Made by a program: the position numbers and the translations under genes
Shown: positions 8,340 through 16,558 of the stretch, in pieces
Layout of the letters: every line of letters begins with the position of its first letter
Position numbering within the stretch: position 1 is the stretch's first letter
NCBI RefSeq assembly: GCF_945881795.1
Contig: NZ_CAMCVG010000012.1
Location: 1 to 39,900 of the forward strand
Length of the DNA: 39,900 nt
Origin: Rhodoferax sp. OV413
Lineage (GTDB): Bacteria; Pseudomonadota; Gammaproteobacteria; Burkholderiales; Burkholderiaceae_C
Direction: 5' to 3'
The notes under the pieces: model-generated
What the model saw: the letters and a program-made list of their open reading frames with translations, nothing else
Database searches by the model: none
Told to the model about the DNA's origin: nothing

Positions 8340-9062
8340 CTAGCGGGTGAGCTGCCAGTTAAACGGGACGTCAAACCACATACCCTGCGCAACGCCATCG
8401 CGTTTGCCGGGCACATAGCGCCATTTCAGGGCATTTTCCACCGAGGCCTGGTCCAGGCGATCAAATCCGCTGCTTTGCTTGACGCTGGCCTGGCTGGCCT
8501 GCCCGTCGGCGGCAATGAACACCCGCACCACGACCCGACCGGTCTCCATCAAGCGCCTGCTCTGAGCGGGGTAGGCGGGCTTCGGGTTGTTCAGGTAGTC
8601 AGCGTCGCTGGACGGCAGCTCCACTTTGGGTGCCGGTGGCGAAGCGGCTGCCGCAGCGCTGCCAGCCGGTCCGTCGCTGTTGGCAGAGGACGCTGCGGCT
8701 GGGCCGGAGGGTACGGAATTGGATGCTGCATTGGTGACGGCCGCGGAATCTGCCGTTGCTGCCAGGGCAAGGGGTGCAGGCTGCGGTGCGACCGCTGCCG
8801 TTGCGACCGGCGAGGGGGCGGAAAGTGCAGGGGGGGTCGGTGGCGGACTCTGGGTTTTGACCGGCACCGGATTGTTCGGTTCCCGTGGCAAGGGGGGAGC
8901 GGGAGGCGGAGGTGGTGGCACGGCGGGGGCCATGATTTCGACCAACACCACTTCCGGTAACAGCGCCTGAGCGGCACGGCGCAGCAATCCCGTCTGCAGG
9001 GCCCATAAGAGGACCAGGTGCAGAGCGAGCACGCTGATAACGATGACTGCGTTGCGGCGCAT
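8340..9062 (-). CDS. tonB: Energy transducer TonB
   Basis: The 240-residue protein couples the ExbBD motor to outer-membrane receptors for iron complexes, vitamin B12 and similar ligands. An N-terminal anchor (AVIVISVLALHLVLLWAL) is followed by a proline-rich spacer (VPPPPPPAPPLP, residues about 50-90), a long Ala/Pro/Ser linker and the C-terminal TonB domain from about residue 155 (NPKPAYPAQSRRLMETGRV, then the ALKWRYVPGK segment). It starts 11 bp after the ppsR stop and has no Shine-Dalgarno of its own that I can see, so translation may depend on ribosomes finishing ppsR. Confidence 0.94.
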   Translation of the reverse strand: MRRNAVIVISVLALHLVLLWALQTGLLRRAAQALLPEVVLVEIMAPAVPPPPPPAPPLPREPNNPVPVKTQSPPPTPPALSAPSPVATAAVAPQPAPLALAATADSAAVTNAASNSVPSGPAAASSANSDGPAGSAAAAASPPAPKVELPSSDADYLNNPKPAYPAQSRRLMETGRVVVRVFIAADGQASQASVKQSSGFDRLDQASVENALKWRYVPGKRDGVAQGMWFDVPFNWQLTR

Positions 9063-9073
9063 AAGGAGAGCGG

Positions 9074-9895
9074 TCAGTACACCAGTCTCTCGGGGCGGAT
9101 TTCTTGCAGGATGGTGGTGGCAATCTCTTCAATCGACTTGGTCGTGGTCGAGAGCCAGCGTATGCCGGTGCGGCGCATCATCGCCTCCGCTTCGCTCACT
9201 TCCATCCGGCAGTTTTCCAGTGAGGCGTATAGGGAGTGCGGCCGGCGCTCGTTGCGGATTTCGCTCAGGCGCTCGGGCTGAATCGACAGGCCAAAAATCT
9301 TGTCTTTGTGCGGTACCAAGGCGGGGGGCAGCTGCCGGCGTTCGAAGTCTTCAGGAATCAGGGGGTAGTTGGAGGCCTTCAGCCCGTATTGCATGGCCAG
9401 GTAGAGCGAAGTGGGCGTCTTGCCGCTGCGGCTCACGCCCACCAGAATGACGTCGCTCAGCTCCAGGTCGCGGTTGCTCTGGCCGTCGTCATGTGCAAGA
9501 GAGAAGTTGATCGCCTCGATGCGGTCATGGTATTCCTTGCTCTTGCTGGCGTCGCTGAAGCGGCCGATGCGGTGGTTGGATTTGAGGCCTAGCTCCTGCT
9601 CGAGCGGATGCACAAACATGCCAAACATATCGAGCAGCATGCCCTGGCAACCGTCGTGTATGACCTTGAGCACCTCCATATTCACCAGGGTTGTGAACAC
9701 GATGGGCTTGTTGCCATCGACTACGCCGGTGTGATTGATCTGACGCACGGCCTGGTGCGCCTTGTCCACCGTGTCTACAAAGGGCAGGCGCACATGGCGC
9801 GTCTTGGTTTCAAACTGGGCCAGGATGGCATTGCCAAAGGTTTCCGCGGTAATGCCGGTGCCATCAGAAATAAAAAAAACAGTGCGTTGGGGCAT
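9074..9895 (-). CDS. ppsR: PEP synthase regulatory protein PpsR (kinase/pyrophosphorylase)
   Basis: The 273-residue bifunctional enzyme (DUF299 family) inactivates PEP synthase by ADP-dependent phosphorylation of a threonine and reactivates it by phosphate-dependent removal. It starts with the family hallmark FFISDGTGITAETFG and has the P-loop GVSRSGKTPTSLYLA near residue 155, followed by NYPLIPEDFE. The start at 9895 matches the family N-terminus; a GTG at 9949 would add 18 unconserved residues. No clear Shine-Dalgarno is seen. It diverges from its expected target ppsA across about 195 bp and is followed tightly by tonB. Confidence 0.94.
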   Translation of the reverse strand: MPQRTVFFISDGTGITAETFGNAILAQFETKTRHVRLPFVDTVDKAHQAVRQINHTGVVDGNKPIVFTTLVNMEVLKVIHDGCQGMLLDMFGMFVHPLEQELGLKSNHRIGRFSDASKSKEYHDRIEAINFSLAHDDGQSNRDLELSDVILVGVSRSGKTPTSLYLAMQYGLKASNYPLIPEDFERRQLPPALVPHKDKIFGLSIQPERLSEIRNERRPHSLYASLENCRMEVSEAEAMMRRTGIRWLSTTTKSIEEIATTILQEIRPERLVY

Positions 9896-10030
9896 GAAGG
9901 AACTGGAGGGCTGGGTGATCTGGCGTGGAGGCGGGAGAGCAGGGCGCACCTACAATCGTGACAATTTAGCGTATTTTCGGACGCCTTTCGTTTCCCACAA
10001 CACCAACAACAGGAAACGCGTCCGGCACGC

Positions 10031-10059
10031 GACCCGTGAGCGGCTGATTCACGCGGGTC
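10031..10059 (+). repeat. Hairpin in the ppsA leader
   Basis: GACCCGTGA at 10031-10039 pairs with TCACGCGGGTC at 10049-10059 apart from a 2-nt bulge. A second imperfect inverted repeat (GGACGC ... GTTTCC against GGAAACGCGTCC) spans about 9979-10023. Both lie between the ppsR/ppsA divergent start region and the ppsA ribosome binding site. A regulatory role is inference. Confidence 0.35.
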
Positions 10060-10089
10060 ATGCACAGTTTTTAACTTCTGGAGCATCCT

Positions 10090-12480
10090 ATGTCTGAACT
10101 TTTCAATGCGACCGATCTGGTTGTCCCCTTCGAGCGCTTGCGCATGACGGACGTCGAGTCCGTCGGCGGCAAAAACGCGAGCTTGGGAGAGATGATTTCC
10201 CAGCTGCCGCAGGGCGTGCGGGTCCCCACGGGCTTTGCCACCACGGCGCATGCCTTCCGCCAGTTTCTGGCGCACGACGGGTTAGCCGACAGAATCAGCG
10301 CCACGCTCAAAGCGCTGGATACTGAAGACGTTCGCGCGCTGGCTGCGGTGGGTGCCGAGATTCGCGCCATGGTGGAGGCGCAGCCCTTTCCCGCCGATCT
10401 GGAGCAGGCCATACGCGAAGCCTTTGCCACCTTGGCAGCCGGTAACGGCGAAGCCAGTTTTGCGGTGCGCTCGTCGGCCACTGCAGAGGACTTGCCCGAC
10501 GCCTCCTTTGCCGGCCAGCAGGAAACTTTCCTGAATGTGGTGGGTGTTGAGGATGTGCTGCACAAGATGAAGGAGGTTTTCGCATCGCTCTACAACGACC
10601 GCGCTATCAGTTACCGCGTGCACAAGGGCTTTGCCCATGATGGCGTGGCGCTGAGCGCAGGCGTGCAGCGCATGGTGCGCTCCGACCTAGGCGCTGCCGG
10701 TGTGATGTTCACCATCGATACCGAGTCGGGATTCGACCAGGTGGTGTTTATCACCTCAAGCTACGGTTTGGGCGAGACAGTGGTGCAGGGCGCGGTGAAT
10801 CCCGACGAGTTCTATGTGCACAAGCCCATGCTCCGGGCTGGAAAACGCGCTGTGATCCGCCGTAACCTCGGCTCCAAGCTGCTGCAGATGGTGTTTACCA
10901 GCGCTGAAGAAAAGGCCGCCAGCGGCAAGCTGGTCAAAACCGTGGATGTGCCGCCTGCGCAGCGCAACCGCTACTCGCTGACCGATGCCGACGTAGAGCA
11001 ACTCGCGCACTACGCGCTGGTGATTGAGGCCCACTACGGCCGCCCGATGGATATTGAGTGGGGCAAAGACGGCATCGACGGCCAGCTCTACATCCTGCAA
11101 GCGCGCCCCGAAACCGTGAAAAGCCAGGCCGGCGCAACCGCCGAGTACCGCTACAAGCTCAAGGGACGCGGCACAGTGGTGGCCGAGGGCCGCGCTATCG
11201 GACAAAAAATCGGCACCGGCCCGGTGCGCATCGTGCACAACATCAGCGAAATGGACAAAGTGCAGGCGGGCGACGTGCTGGTCACCGACATGACCGACCC
11301 CAACTGGGAGCCCGTGATGAAGCGGGCGAGCGCGATTGTGACCAACCGCGGCGGCCGCACCTGCCACGCCGCCATCATTGCCCGTGAATTGGGCATTCCC
11401 GCGGTCGTGGGTTGCGGCAACGCCACCGACCTGCTCAAAGAGGGCATGTTGGTCACGGTGAGCTGCGCCGAAGGTGACACCGGCTTTATCTATGACGGAT
11501 TGCTGGAAACCGAGGTATCCGAAGTGCAGCGCGGCGTGATGCCGGAGATTGCGGTCAAGATCATGATGAACGTGGGTAACCCGCAACTGGCCTTTGACTT
11601 CTGCCAGTTGCCCAATGAGGGCGTGGGCCTGGCCCGCCTGGAATTCATCATCAATAACAACATCGGCGTGCATCCGAAAGCCATTCTGGACTACCCGAAC
11701 GTGGACGCCGACCTCAAAAAGGCGGTTGAATCGGTTGCCCGCGGCCATGCCTCGCCCCGCGCGTTTTATGTGGACCGGGTGGCAGAAGGTGTTGCCACGA
11801 TTGCAGCCGCTTTCTGGCCCAAGCCCGTTATCGTGCGCCTGAGCGACTTCAAGAGCAACGAGTACCGCAAGCTCATCGGCGGCAGCCGTTATGAGCCGGA
11901 AGAAGAAAACCCTATGCTGGGTTTCCGGGGTGCGGCGCGTTACATCAGCGCCGAGTTCGGCGAAGCCTTTGCGATGGAGTGCGAGGCGCTTAAACGGGTT
12001 CGCAACGAAATGGGGCTGACCAATGTGCAAGTCATGGTGCCCTTTGTGCGAACTCTGGGCCAGGCCAAGCGCGTGACCGAATTGCTGGCCCACCACGGGC
12101 TGCGCCGGGGCGAGGCCGACCTGCGGCTGATCATGATGTGTGAGATTCCAAGCAACGCGATCCTGGCTGATCAGTTCCTCGAATACTTCGATGGATTCTC
12201 GATTGGCTCCAACGACCTCACCCAGCTGTCGCTGGGCCTGGACCGCGATTCCGGTCTGGAGCTTCTGGCGGCTGACTTTGACGAGCGGGATCCCGCCGTC
12301 AAGGCCTTGATCACCATGGCCATTGATGCCTGCAAGCGCCAGGGTAAATACGTGGGTATCTGCGGCCAGGGGCCGAGCGACCACCCCGATTTCGCCAAGT
12401 GGCTGGAGGAAAAAGGCATTTCCTCTATCTCGCTCAATCCTGACTCGGTCATCGCGACCTGGCAACAACTAGCGGTCTGA
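10090..12480 (+). CDS. ppsA: Phosphoenolpyruvate synthase
   Basis: The 796-residue enzyme converts pyruvate and ATP to phosphoenolpyruvate, AMP and phosphate for gluconeogenesis. The N-terminal ATP-grasp domain starts [11 protein letters not shown], the swivelling phosphohistidine domain has [17 protein letters not shown] with catalytic H426, and the C-terminal PEP/pyruvate barrel has [24 protein letters not shown] and [12 protein letters not shown]424, two residues before the catalytic His, is in the position known to be phosphorylated by PpsR in E. coli. GGAG lies 6 bp before the start. The stop overlaps the next start (TGATG), so the symporter is coupled to it. Confidence 0.97.
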   Translation: MSELFNATDLVVPFERLRMTDVESVGGKNASLGEMISQLPQGVRVPTGFATTAHAFRQFLAHDGLADRISATLKALDTEDVRALAAVGAEIRAMVEAQPFPADLEQAIREAFATLAAGNGEASFAVRSSATAEDLPDASFAGQQETFLNVVGVEDVLHKMKEVFASLYNDRAISYRVHKGFAHDGVALSAGVQRMVRSDLGAAGVMFTIDTESGFDQVVFITSSYGLGETVVQGAVNPDEFYVHKPMLRAGKRAVIRRNLGSKLLQMVFTSAEEKAASGKLVKTVDVPPAQRNRYSLTDADVEQLAHYALVIEAHYGRPMDIEWGKDGIDGQLYILQARPETVKSQAGATAEYRYKLKGRGTVVAEGRAIGQKIGTGPVRIVHNISEMDKVQAGDVLVTDMTDPNWEPVMKRASAIVTNRGGRTCHAAIIARELGIPAVVGCGNATDLLKEGMLVTVSCAEGDTGFIYDGLLETEVSEVQRGVMPEIAVKIMMNVGNPQLAFDFCQLPNEGVGLARLEFIINNNIGVHPKAILDYPNVDADLKKAVESVARGHASPRAFYVDRVAEGVATIAAAFWPKPVIVRLSDFKSNEYRKLIGGSRYEPEEENPMLGFRGAARYISAEFGEAFAMECEALKRVRNEMGLTNVQVMVPFVRTLGQAKRVTELLAHHGLRRGEADLRLIMMCEIPSNAILADQFLEYFDGFSIGSNDLTQLSLGLDRDSGLELLAADFDERDPAVKALITMAIDACKRQGKYVGICGQGPSDHPDFAKWLEEKGISSISLNPDSVIATWQQLAV

Positions 12481-14786
12481 TGCAGGAGACGACAGCCCGG
12501 CGCAACTGGCGCATGCATGCGGTTTTGCTTGCGCTGTGGTTTGTCTTCTCTTTTGGTGTGGCATTTTTTGCCCGCGACTTGTCGGGCATTTTTCCGTCAT
12601 GGCCGCTGGCCTATTGGCTGGCGGCGCAAGGCTCGCTACTCGTATTTATCGGCATCGTTGTTGTGTTTGCGGTGCTGGCGAATCGCCGCGAACTGCCCCG
12701 TTCGGCCGCGCAGCCCGAGGAATTTTTACTCTACAACCGGCTGATACATCGACGTTTTTTGACATTCGTCATCGGGCTGCTCTTGTTCCTGCTGGTCTTG
12801 GGGCTGGCGGAGCAATGGGGCCTGCCAAAGGCCTGGGTGGCGGGCATCTTCCTGTTGGTAACCCTTGCCTTGTACGCGGTGATTGGCGTGTTCGCCCGCA
12901 CCTCGGACGCGGCGGAGTACTACGTGGCGGGTCGTCGTATTCCGGCGATGTACAACGGCATGGCGACTGCCGCGGACTGGATGAGCGCTGCCTCCTTCAT
13001 CAGCTTGGCCGGTGGCTTGTACTTGCAGGGATTCTCAGGCTCCGGCGCGCAGCCAGGCGGCCTGGCCTATGTGCTGGGTTGGACGGGCGGGTTTTGTCTG
13101 GTCGCGCTCCTGGTAGCGCCGTATTTGCGCAGCATGAACCTCTACACTGTGCCCGACTTTTTTGTGGCGCGCTTCGGTGGGCATTGGCCGCGGCGCATTG
13201 CGGCCTGGTCTGCGGTGTTGTGCTCGTTTACCTATGTGGTGGCGCAACTTTATGGTGTGGGGCTGATTACCTCGCGCCTGACCGGGGTGCATTTTGAAAT
13301 TGGTATTTTGCTGGCTCTCGGGGGCGTGCTGGTGTGCTCTTTCCTGGGCGGCATGCGGGCAGTGACCTGGACGCAGGTGACCCAGTATGTGGTCATCATT
13401 CTGGCCTTCCTGATCCCGGTGTCGTGGCTCTCGTACCAACAGACGGGCAATCCCTTGGCCCCCTTGGCCTATGCCCAGCAGCTGGTCAAGATCGGCGAGC
13501 TGGAGAAGGCGGTCTCTGAGCGCGACAGCGAGAAGGAAGTCATCGCCATCTACGCTCGCCGGGCTGCGGAGTACGAGCGCAAGCTCCAGAATGTGGAGGC
13601 AGCACTTGCCGAACAGCGCGAGACCCTGCGCAAGGAATTGCGCTTTTTGAACGACAGCAAGGCGCCGGATGAAAAGATACAGGCCGTTCGCAGGGCGCTG
13701 GCTGCTTTGCCCAAAGATGCAAACGCTGCGCGCGAGGTCTGGAGCCGTGCCATGCAAGACAACGCGGAGCGCGCCCAGGCCTTGGGTGGTTTGGCTCCGC
13801 ATAGCCGCGCATTTGCCGGTGATCCCCGAGGCTCGCCGGCGGAGCAGGGCGAGTTCGAGGCGTCGCGGGCCAACTTTCTGGCCCTGATGTTTTGCCTGAT
13901 GGTGGGCACCGTGGGGTTGCCGCATTTGCTCACCCGGTTTTATACCGCCCCCAGCGTAGCGCAGGCACGCAGCTCGGTGGCCTGGTCGCTGGTGTTCATA
14001 GGGCTTTTGTATTTGTCGGCGCCTGCCTTGGCAGTGTTGGTGAAATTTGAGGTGCTGTCGCATCTTGTGGGGCAGCCTATTGCGGACCTGCCGGCGTGGA
14101 TGTTGCAGTGGTCGCGTGATCCGAATTTGCTGGCCTTCAGTGACGTAAACCTCGACGGACTTTTGCAATTTTCCGAGTTGCGTGTGGGGGCTGATCTGTT
14201 GATGCTGGCCTCGCCAGACATTGGCGGTCTGCCTTATGTGGTTTCGGTGCTGGTGGCCGCAGGCGGTCTGGCGGCCGCCTTGTCCACGGCTGATGGGCTG
14301 CTCCTCACCATCGGTAACGCCTTGGCGCACGATATGTATTTCGAAGGCAATGGCAACAAGGCGGAGTCCATGCGGCGGGTCATGCTCTCCAAATTTGCGC
14401 TGCTGGTGGTGGCCCTGGTGGCGGCCTACGTGGCGGCGCAACGCCCGGCCGGCATTTTGTATCTGGTGTCCGCTTCATTTTCGCTGGCCGGTGCCGCGTT
14501 TGTGCCGGCCATGGTGCTGGGTATTTTCTGGAAACGCATGACCCGGGCGGGTGCCGTGGGGGGCATGTTGGCTGGCCTTGGGACCACGGTGGCTTACATG
14601 GTCTTGAACTTCCCGGCCTCGGCCCAGTGGTTAGGCCTTACGCAGGACTACCTGTGGTTCGGTATCCAGCCTGTGTCTGCCGCCGTGTTCGGCGTGCCTG
14701 CCGGGTTTATTGTCGCGGTTGTGTTGAGTTTGCTGAGCGGCCGGCAGACTTCGCCGAACCAGGATGCGGCTCCGTTTAGCCGCTAG
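12480..14786 (+). CDS. Sodium/solute symporter, fused small (DUF4212) and large (VC_2705-type) subunits
   Basis: The 768-residue membrane protein starts with about 80 residues resembling the DUF4212 symporter small subunit ([19 protein letters not shown] ... [15 protein letters not shown]), normally a separate gene. The rest is an SSS-family symporter of the VC_2705/acetate-permease type: [32 protein letters not shown], and near the end [24 protein letters not shown]. Residues about 335-460 form a hydrophilic, Glu/Arg/Ala-rich probable coiled coil that separates membrane helices. Residues 555-566 ([12 protein letters not shown]) fit an EF-hand loop. The substrate is likely a short carboxylate such as acetate or pyruvate, which fits coupling to ppsA, but this is inference. 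Confidence 0.88.
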   Translation: MQETTARRNWRMHAVLLALWFVFSFGVAFFARDLSGIFPSWPLAYWLAAQGSLLVFIGIVVVFAVLANRRELPRSAAQPEEFLLYNRLIHRRFLTFVIGLLLFLLVLGLAEQWGLPKAWVAGIFLLVTLALYAVIGVFARTSDAAEYYVAGRRIPAMYNGMATAADWMSAASFISLAGGLYLQGFSGSGAQPGGLAYVLGWTGGFCLVALLVAPYLRSMNLYTVPDFFVARFGGHWPRRIAAWSAVLCSFTYVVAQLYGVGLITSRLTGVHFEIGILLALGGVLVCSFLGGMRAVTWTQVTQYVVIILAFLIPVSWLSYQQTGNPLAPLAYAQQLVKIGELEKAVSERDSEKEVIAIYARRAAEYERKLQNVEAALAEQRETLRKELRFLNDSKAPDEKIQAVRRALAALPKDANAAREVWSRAMQDNAERAQALGGLAPHSRAFAGDPRGSPAEQGEFEASRANFLALMFCLMVGTVGLPHLLTRFYTAPSVAQARSSVAWSLVFIGLLYLSAPALAVLVKFEVLSHLVGQPIADLPAWMLQWSRDPNLLAFSDVNLDGLLQFSELRVGADLLMLASPDIGGLPYVVSVLVAAGGLAAALSTADGLLLTIGNALAHDMYFEGNGNKAESMRRVMLSKFALLVVALVAAYVAAQRPAGILYLVSASFSLAGAAFVPAMVLGIFWKRMTRAGAVGGMLAGLGTTVAYMVLNFPASAQWLGLTQDYLWFGIQPVSAAVFGVPAGFIVAVVLSLLSGRQTSPNQDAAPFSR

Positions 14787-14788
14787 GC

Positions 14789-14794
14789 TATAAT
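14789..14794 (+). promoter_or_regulatory. -10 hexamer for the rpsF operon
   Basis: Perfect TATAAT just after the symporter stop, giving a leader of about 100 nt before rpsF. No good -35 is visible. The leader contains a small hairpin CCCAG-TTG-CTGGG at 14868-14880 shortly before the ribosome binding site; S6/S18 leaders in other bacteria can be autoregulated, but I cannot show the known motif here. Confidence 0.5.
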
Positions 14795-14899
14795 CGAGGG
14801 CTTCGCCTTGCTGCACCCTGCCTAGACGCCAGGGGCAGCTTTCATTATCCGGCGCGCAAGTGTCGGGCCCAGTTGCTGGGAAATCCTCAAGGAGTGTCA

Positions 14900-15265
14900 A
14901 TGCGTCATTACGAAATCATCCTCATGATTCATCCGGATCAGAGCGAGCAAGTTCCTGCCATGCTGGAACGTTACAAGGGCATGATCACCGCTGGCGGTGG
15001 CAAAGTGCACCGTGTTGAAGATTGGGGCCGTCGCCAGATGGTGTACCTGATCAACAAGCTGGCCAAGGCCCACTACCTGTGCGTGAACATTGAAGCCGAT
15101 CAGGCTGTGATGGCCGAACTGGAACACGCCTTTAAGTTCAATGACGCCGTGTTGCGTCACCTGACTGTTTCCAAGAAGAAGGCCGAAACCGGTCCGTCTT
15201 CCATGATGAAGACCGTCGAACGCGAAGACGCACGCAAGGCCCAACAGGCCGAATACCAAGCCTGA
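14900..15265 (+). CDS. rpsF: 30S ribosomal protein S6
   Basis: The 121-residue protein binds S18 and the central domain of 16S rRNA. It begins [25 protein letters not shown] and has the conserved [19 protein letters not shown] and [11 protein letters not shown] segments, with a charged C-terminal tail as in betaproteobacteria. AAGGAG at 14889-14894 fixes the start at 14900; the frame is open a little further upstream but without family sequence. First gene of rpsF-priB-rpsR-rplI. Confidence 0.97.
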   Translation: MRHYEIILMIHPDQSEQVPAMLERYKGMITAGGGKVHRVEDWGRRQMVYLINKLAKAHYLCVNIEADQAVMAELEHAFKFNDAVLRHLTVSKKKAETGPSSMMKTVEREDARKAQQAEYQA

Positions 15266-15298
15266 TTGAGCAGGTCAGCGGACCTTTCCCCTTAAGGA

Positions 15299-15592
15299 GT
15301 GCAAACTAATTCACTGGTTTTAGGTGCATGTATCGCAGAAGTGGAAACCATGCGCTACACGCCGGCTGGCCTGCCGGCCCTGAACATGCGGCTCGAACAT
15401 GAGTCTTCGGTTCAGGAAGCAGGCGGCAGCAGAACCGTGAAGGTGGTGGTCAAGGCGGTGGCCTTTGGAACACTGGCAGAAAGGCTTGCAAAGCAAGCCA
15501 TTGGCAGTGTCTGGCAATTCACCGGTTTCTTGGCCCAGGCGCGACAGGGAAAATCAGTCGTTTTCCATATTCAAGAATTTTTGCCCCTTTAA
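15299..15592 (+). CDS. priB: Primosomal replication protein N (PriB)
   Basis: The 97-residue single-stranded-DNA-binding OB-fold protein helps PriA restart stalled replication forks. The core MRYTPAGLPALNMRLEHES and the C-terminal WQFTGFLAQARQGKSVVFHIQEF fit the PriB family, and the position between rpsF and rpsR is diagnostic. The start is odd. Alignment with Neisseria PriB from memory favours the GTG at 15299, but the only Shine-Dalgarno (AAGGAG, 15294-15299) overlaps that codon. The frame has an in-frame TAA just upstream (15293) and no ATG until 15349, which would delete the first strand. Confidence 0.9.
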   Translation: MQTNSLVLGACIAEVETMRYTPAGLPALNMRLEHESSVQEAGGSRTVKVVVKAVAFGTLAERLAKQAIGSVWQFTGFLAQARQGKSVVFHIQEFLPL

Positions 15593-15609
15593 ATTATTAG
15601 GAGTCCATC

Positions 15610-15891
15610 ATGCCCGGACCAAAACGTTTCAACAAAGACAAGCGCCCCAAGCGCAACACCCAATCGCTGCTCTTCAAGCGCAAGCGTTTCTGCCGCTTCA
15701 CCGTGACCGGTGTGGAAGAAATCGACTACAAAGACATCGACACACTGCGTGATTTCATTGCAGAAAACGGCAAGATTATTCCCGCCCGCCTAACCGGCAC
15801 CCGCGCGATTTTCCAGCGCCAATTGAATACCGCTATCAAGCGCGCTCGCTTCCTGGCGATGCTGCCTTACAGCGACCAGCACAAGATCTAA
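15610..15891 (+). CDS. rpsR: 30S ribosomal protein S18
   Basis: The 93-residue protein partners S6 in the 30S platform. It has the conserved stretch [20 protein letters not shown], then [19 protein letters not shown] and the final [28 protein letters not shown] ribosome binding site lies 6 bp before the ATG. It is 17 bp after priB and 12 bp before rplI. Confidence 0.97.
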   Translation: MPGPKRFNKDKRPKRNTQSLLFKRKRFCRFTVTGVEEIDYKDIDTLRDFIAENGKIIPARLTGTRAIFQRQLNTAIKRARFLAMLPYSDQHKI

Positions 15892-15903
15892 GGAGATACG
15901 ACC

Positions 15904-16356
15904 ATGCAAATCATTCTGCTCGACAAGGTCGTGAACCTCGGCAACCTCGGCGAAATCGTCAAGGTCAAAGACGGCTATGCACGTAACTTTCTGATCCCCT
16001 CCGGCCGCGCACGTCGCGCCACCGAAGCGGCAAAGGCCGAGTTCGAAGCCAAGCGCGCCGAACTGGAAAAGCTCGCCGCCGCCAAACTGGCTGAATGCCA
16101 GGCTTTGGGCGAAAAGCTGGGTGGTACGACCATCAAGCTGACCCAAAAGGCAGGTGTGGACGGGCGCTTGTTCGGATCCGTCACCAACTACGACATTGCT
16201 GAAGAACTGGGCAAGAACGGCTACAAAGTGGCCAAGTCCCAGATCCGTATGCCCAACGGCCCCATCAAGGTCGTGAGCGACAGCACCGTGAGCGTGGCAC
16301 TGCACACTGACGTGGTGGTGGACATCACCGTGTCGGTGTACGGCGAAACTGCGTAA
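15904..16356 (+). CDS. rplI: 50S ribosomal protein L9
   Basis: The 150-residue 50S protein has the L9 N-terminal signature [27 protein letters not shown] (split over residues 10-37), the long connecting helix (residues about 40-75, [19 protein letters not shown]) and the C-terminal RNA-binding lobe with [17 protein letters not shown] precedes the start. It is the last gene before a pair of hairpins and dnaB. Confidence 0.97.
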   Translation: MQIILLDKVVNLGNLGEIVKVKDGYARNFLIPSGRARRATEAAKAEFEAKRAELEKLAAAKLAECQALGEKLGGTTIKLTQKAGVDGRLFGSVTNYDIAEELGKNGYKVAKSQIRMPNGPIKVVSDSTVSVALHTDVVVDITVSVYGETA

Positions 16357-16383
16357 GCATCCTTGCCCTTGGGCAGCCGCCTC

Positions 16384-16403
16384 GCAGTCTGACGCCAGAC
16401 TGC
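16384..16403 (+). repeat. Short perfect inverted repeat after rplI
   Basis: GCAGTCTG and CAGACTGC flank a 4-nt loop (ACGC). It stands 8 bp ahead of the terminator at 16411-16450 and may help RNA 3'-end formation or stability. No T-run follows it. Confidence 0.5.
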
Positions 16404-16410
16404 ATTGAAT

Positions 16411-16450
16411 CAAAAGCCGCCGGGGCCAGCCCCTCGCGGCTTTTGGTTTT
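16411..16450 (+). terminator. Rho-independent terminator of the rpsF-rplI operon
   Basis: Perfect 10-bp arms CAAAAGCCGC / GCGGCTTTTG with a GC-rich 15-nt loop that can itself pair, followed by GTTTTGG. It separates the ribosomal operon from dnaB. Confidence 0.75.
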
Positions 16451-16558
16451 GGGGGCGGCTTTTCCTGTAGTTTGCACAGTTTTCCCACAGCTTGCCCCCA
16501 GCCTTTCACTCGACGCGCCTTGCGTCGCGGTTTAGGATGGAAGCCCCCAAGGAGCCCC

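Noticed and set aside
7283-8350. Plus-strand open frame of 355 codons across exbD and exbB
   Set aside because: Both exbD and exbB are clear on the other strand; the translation is His/Arg/Gln-rich without domains.
10756-12468. Minus-strand open frame of 570 codons opposite ppsA
   Set aside because: It mirrors the codons of a fully conserved enzyme gene. Its His/Gly/Ala/Val-rich translation has no recognisable domain, typical of antisense frames in high-GC DNA.
13035-14441. Minus-strand open frame of 468 codons opposite the symporter
   Set aside because: It is an antisense frame rich in Arg, His and Gln, with no start signals or family features.
14868-14880. Ribosomal S6:S18 autoregulatory RNA before rpsF
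   Set aside because: There is a small hairpin, but I could not place the known bulge and CCG features of that motif, so I do not call it as such.
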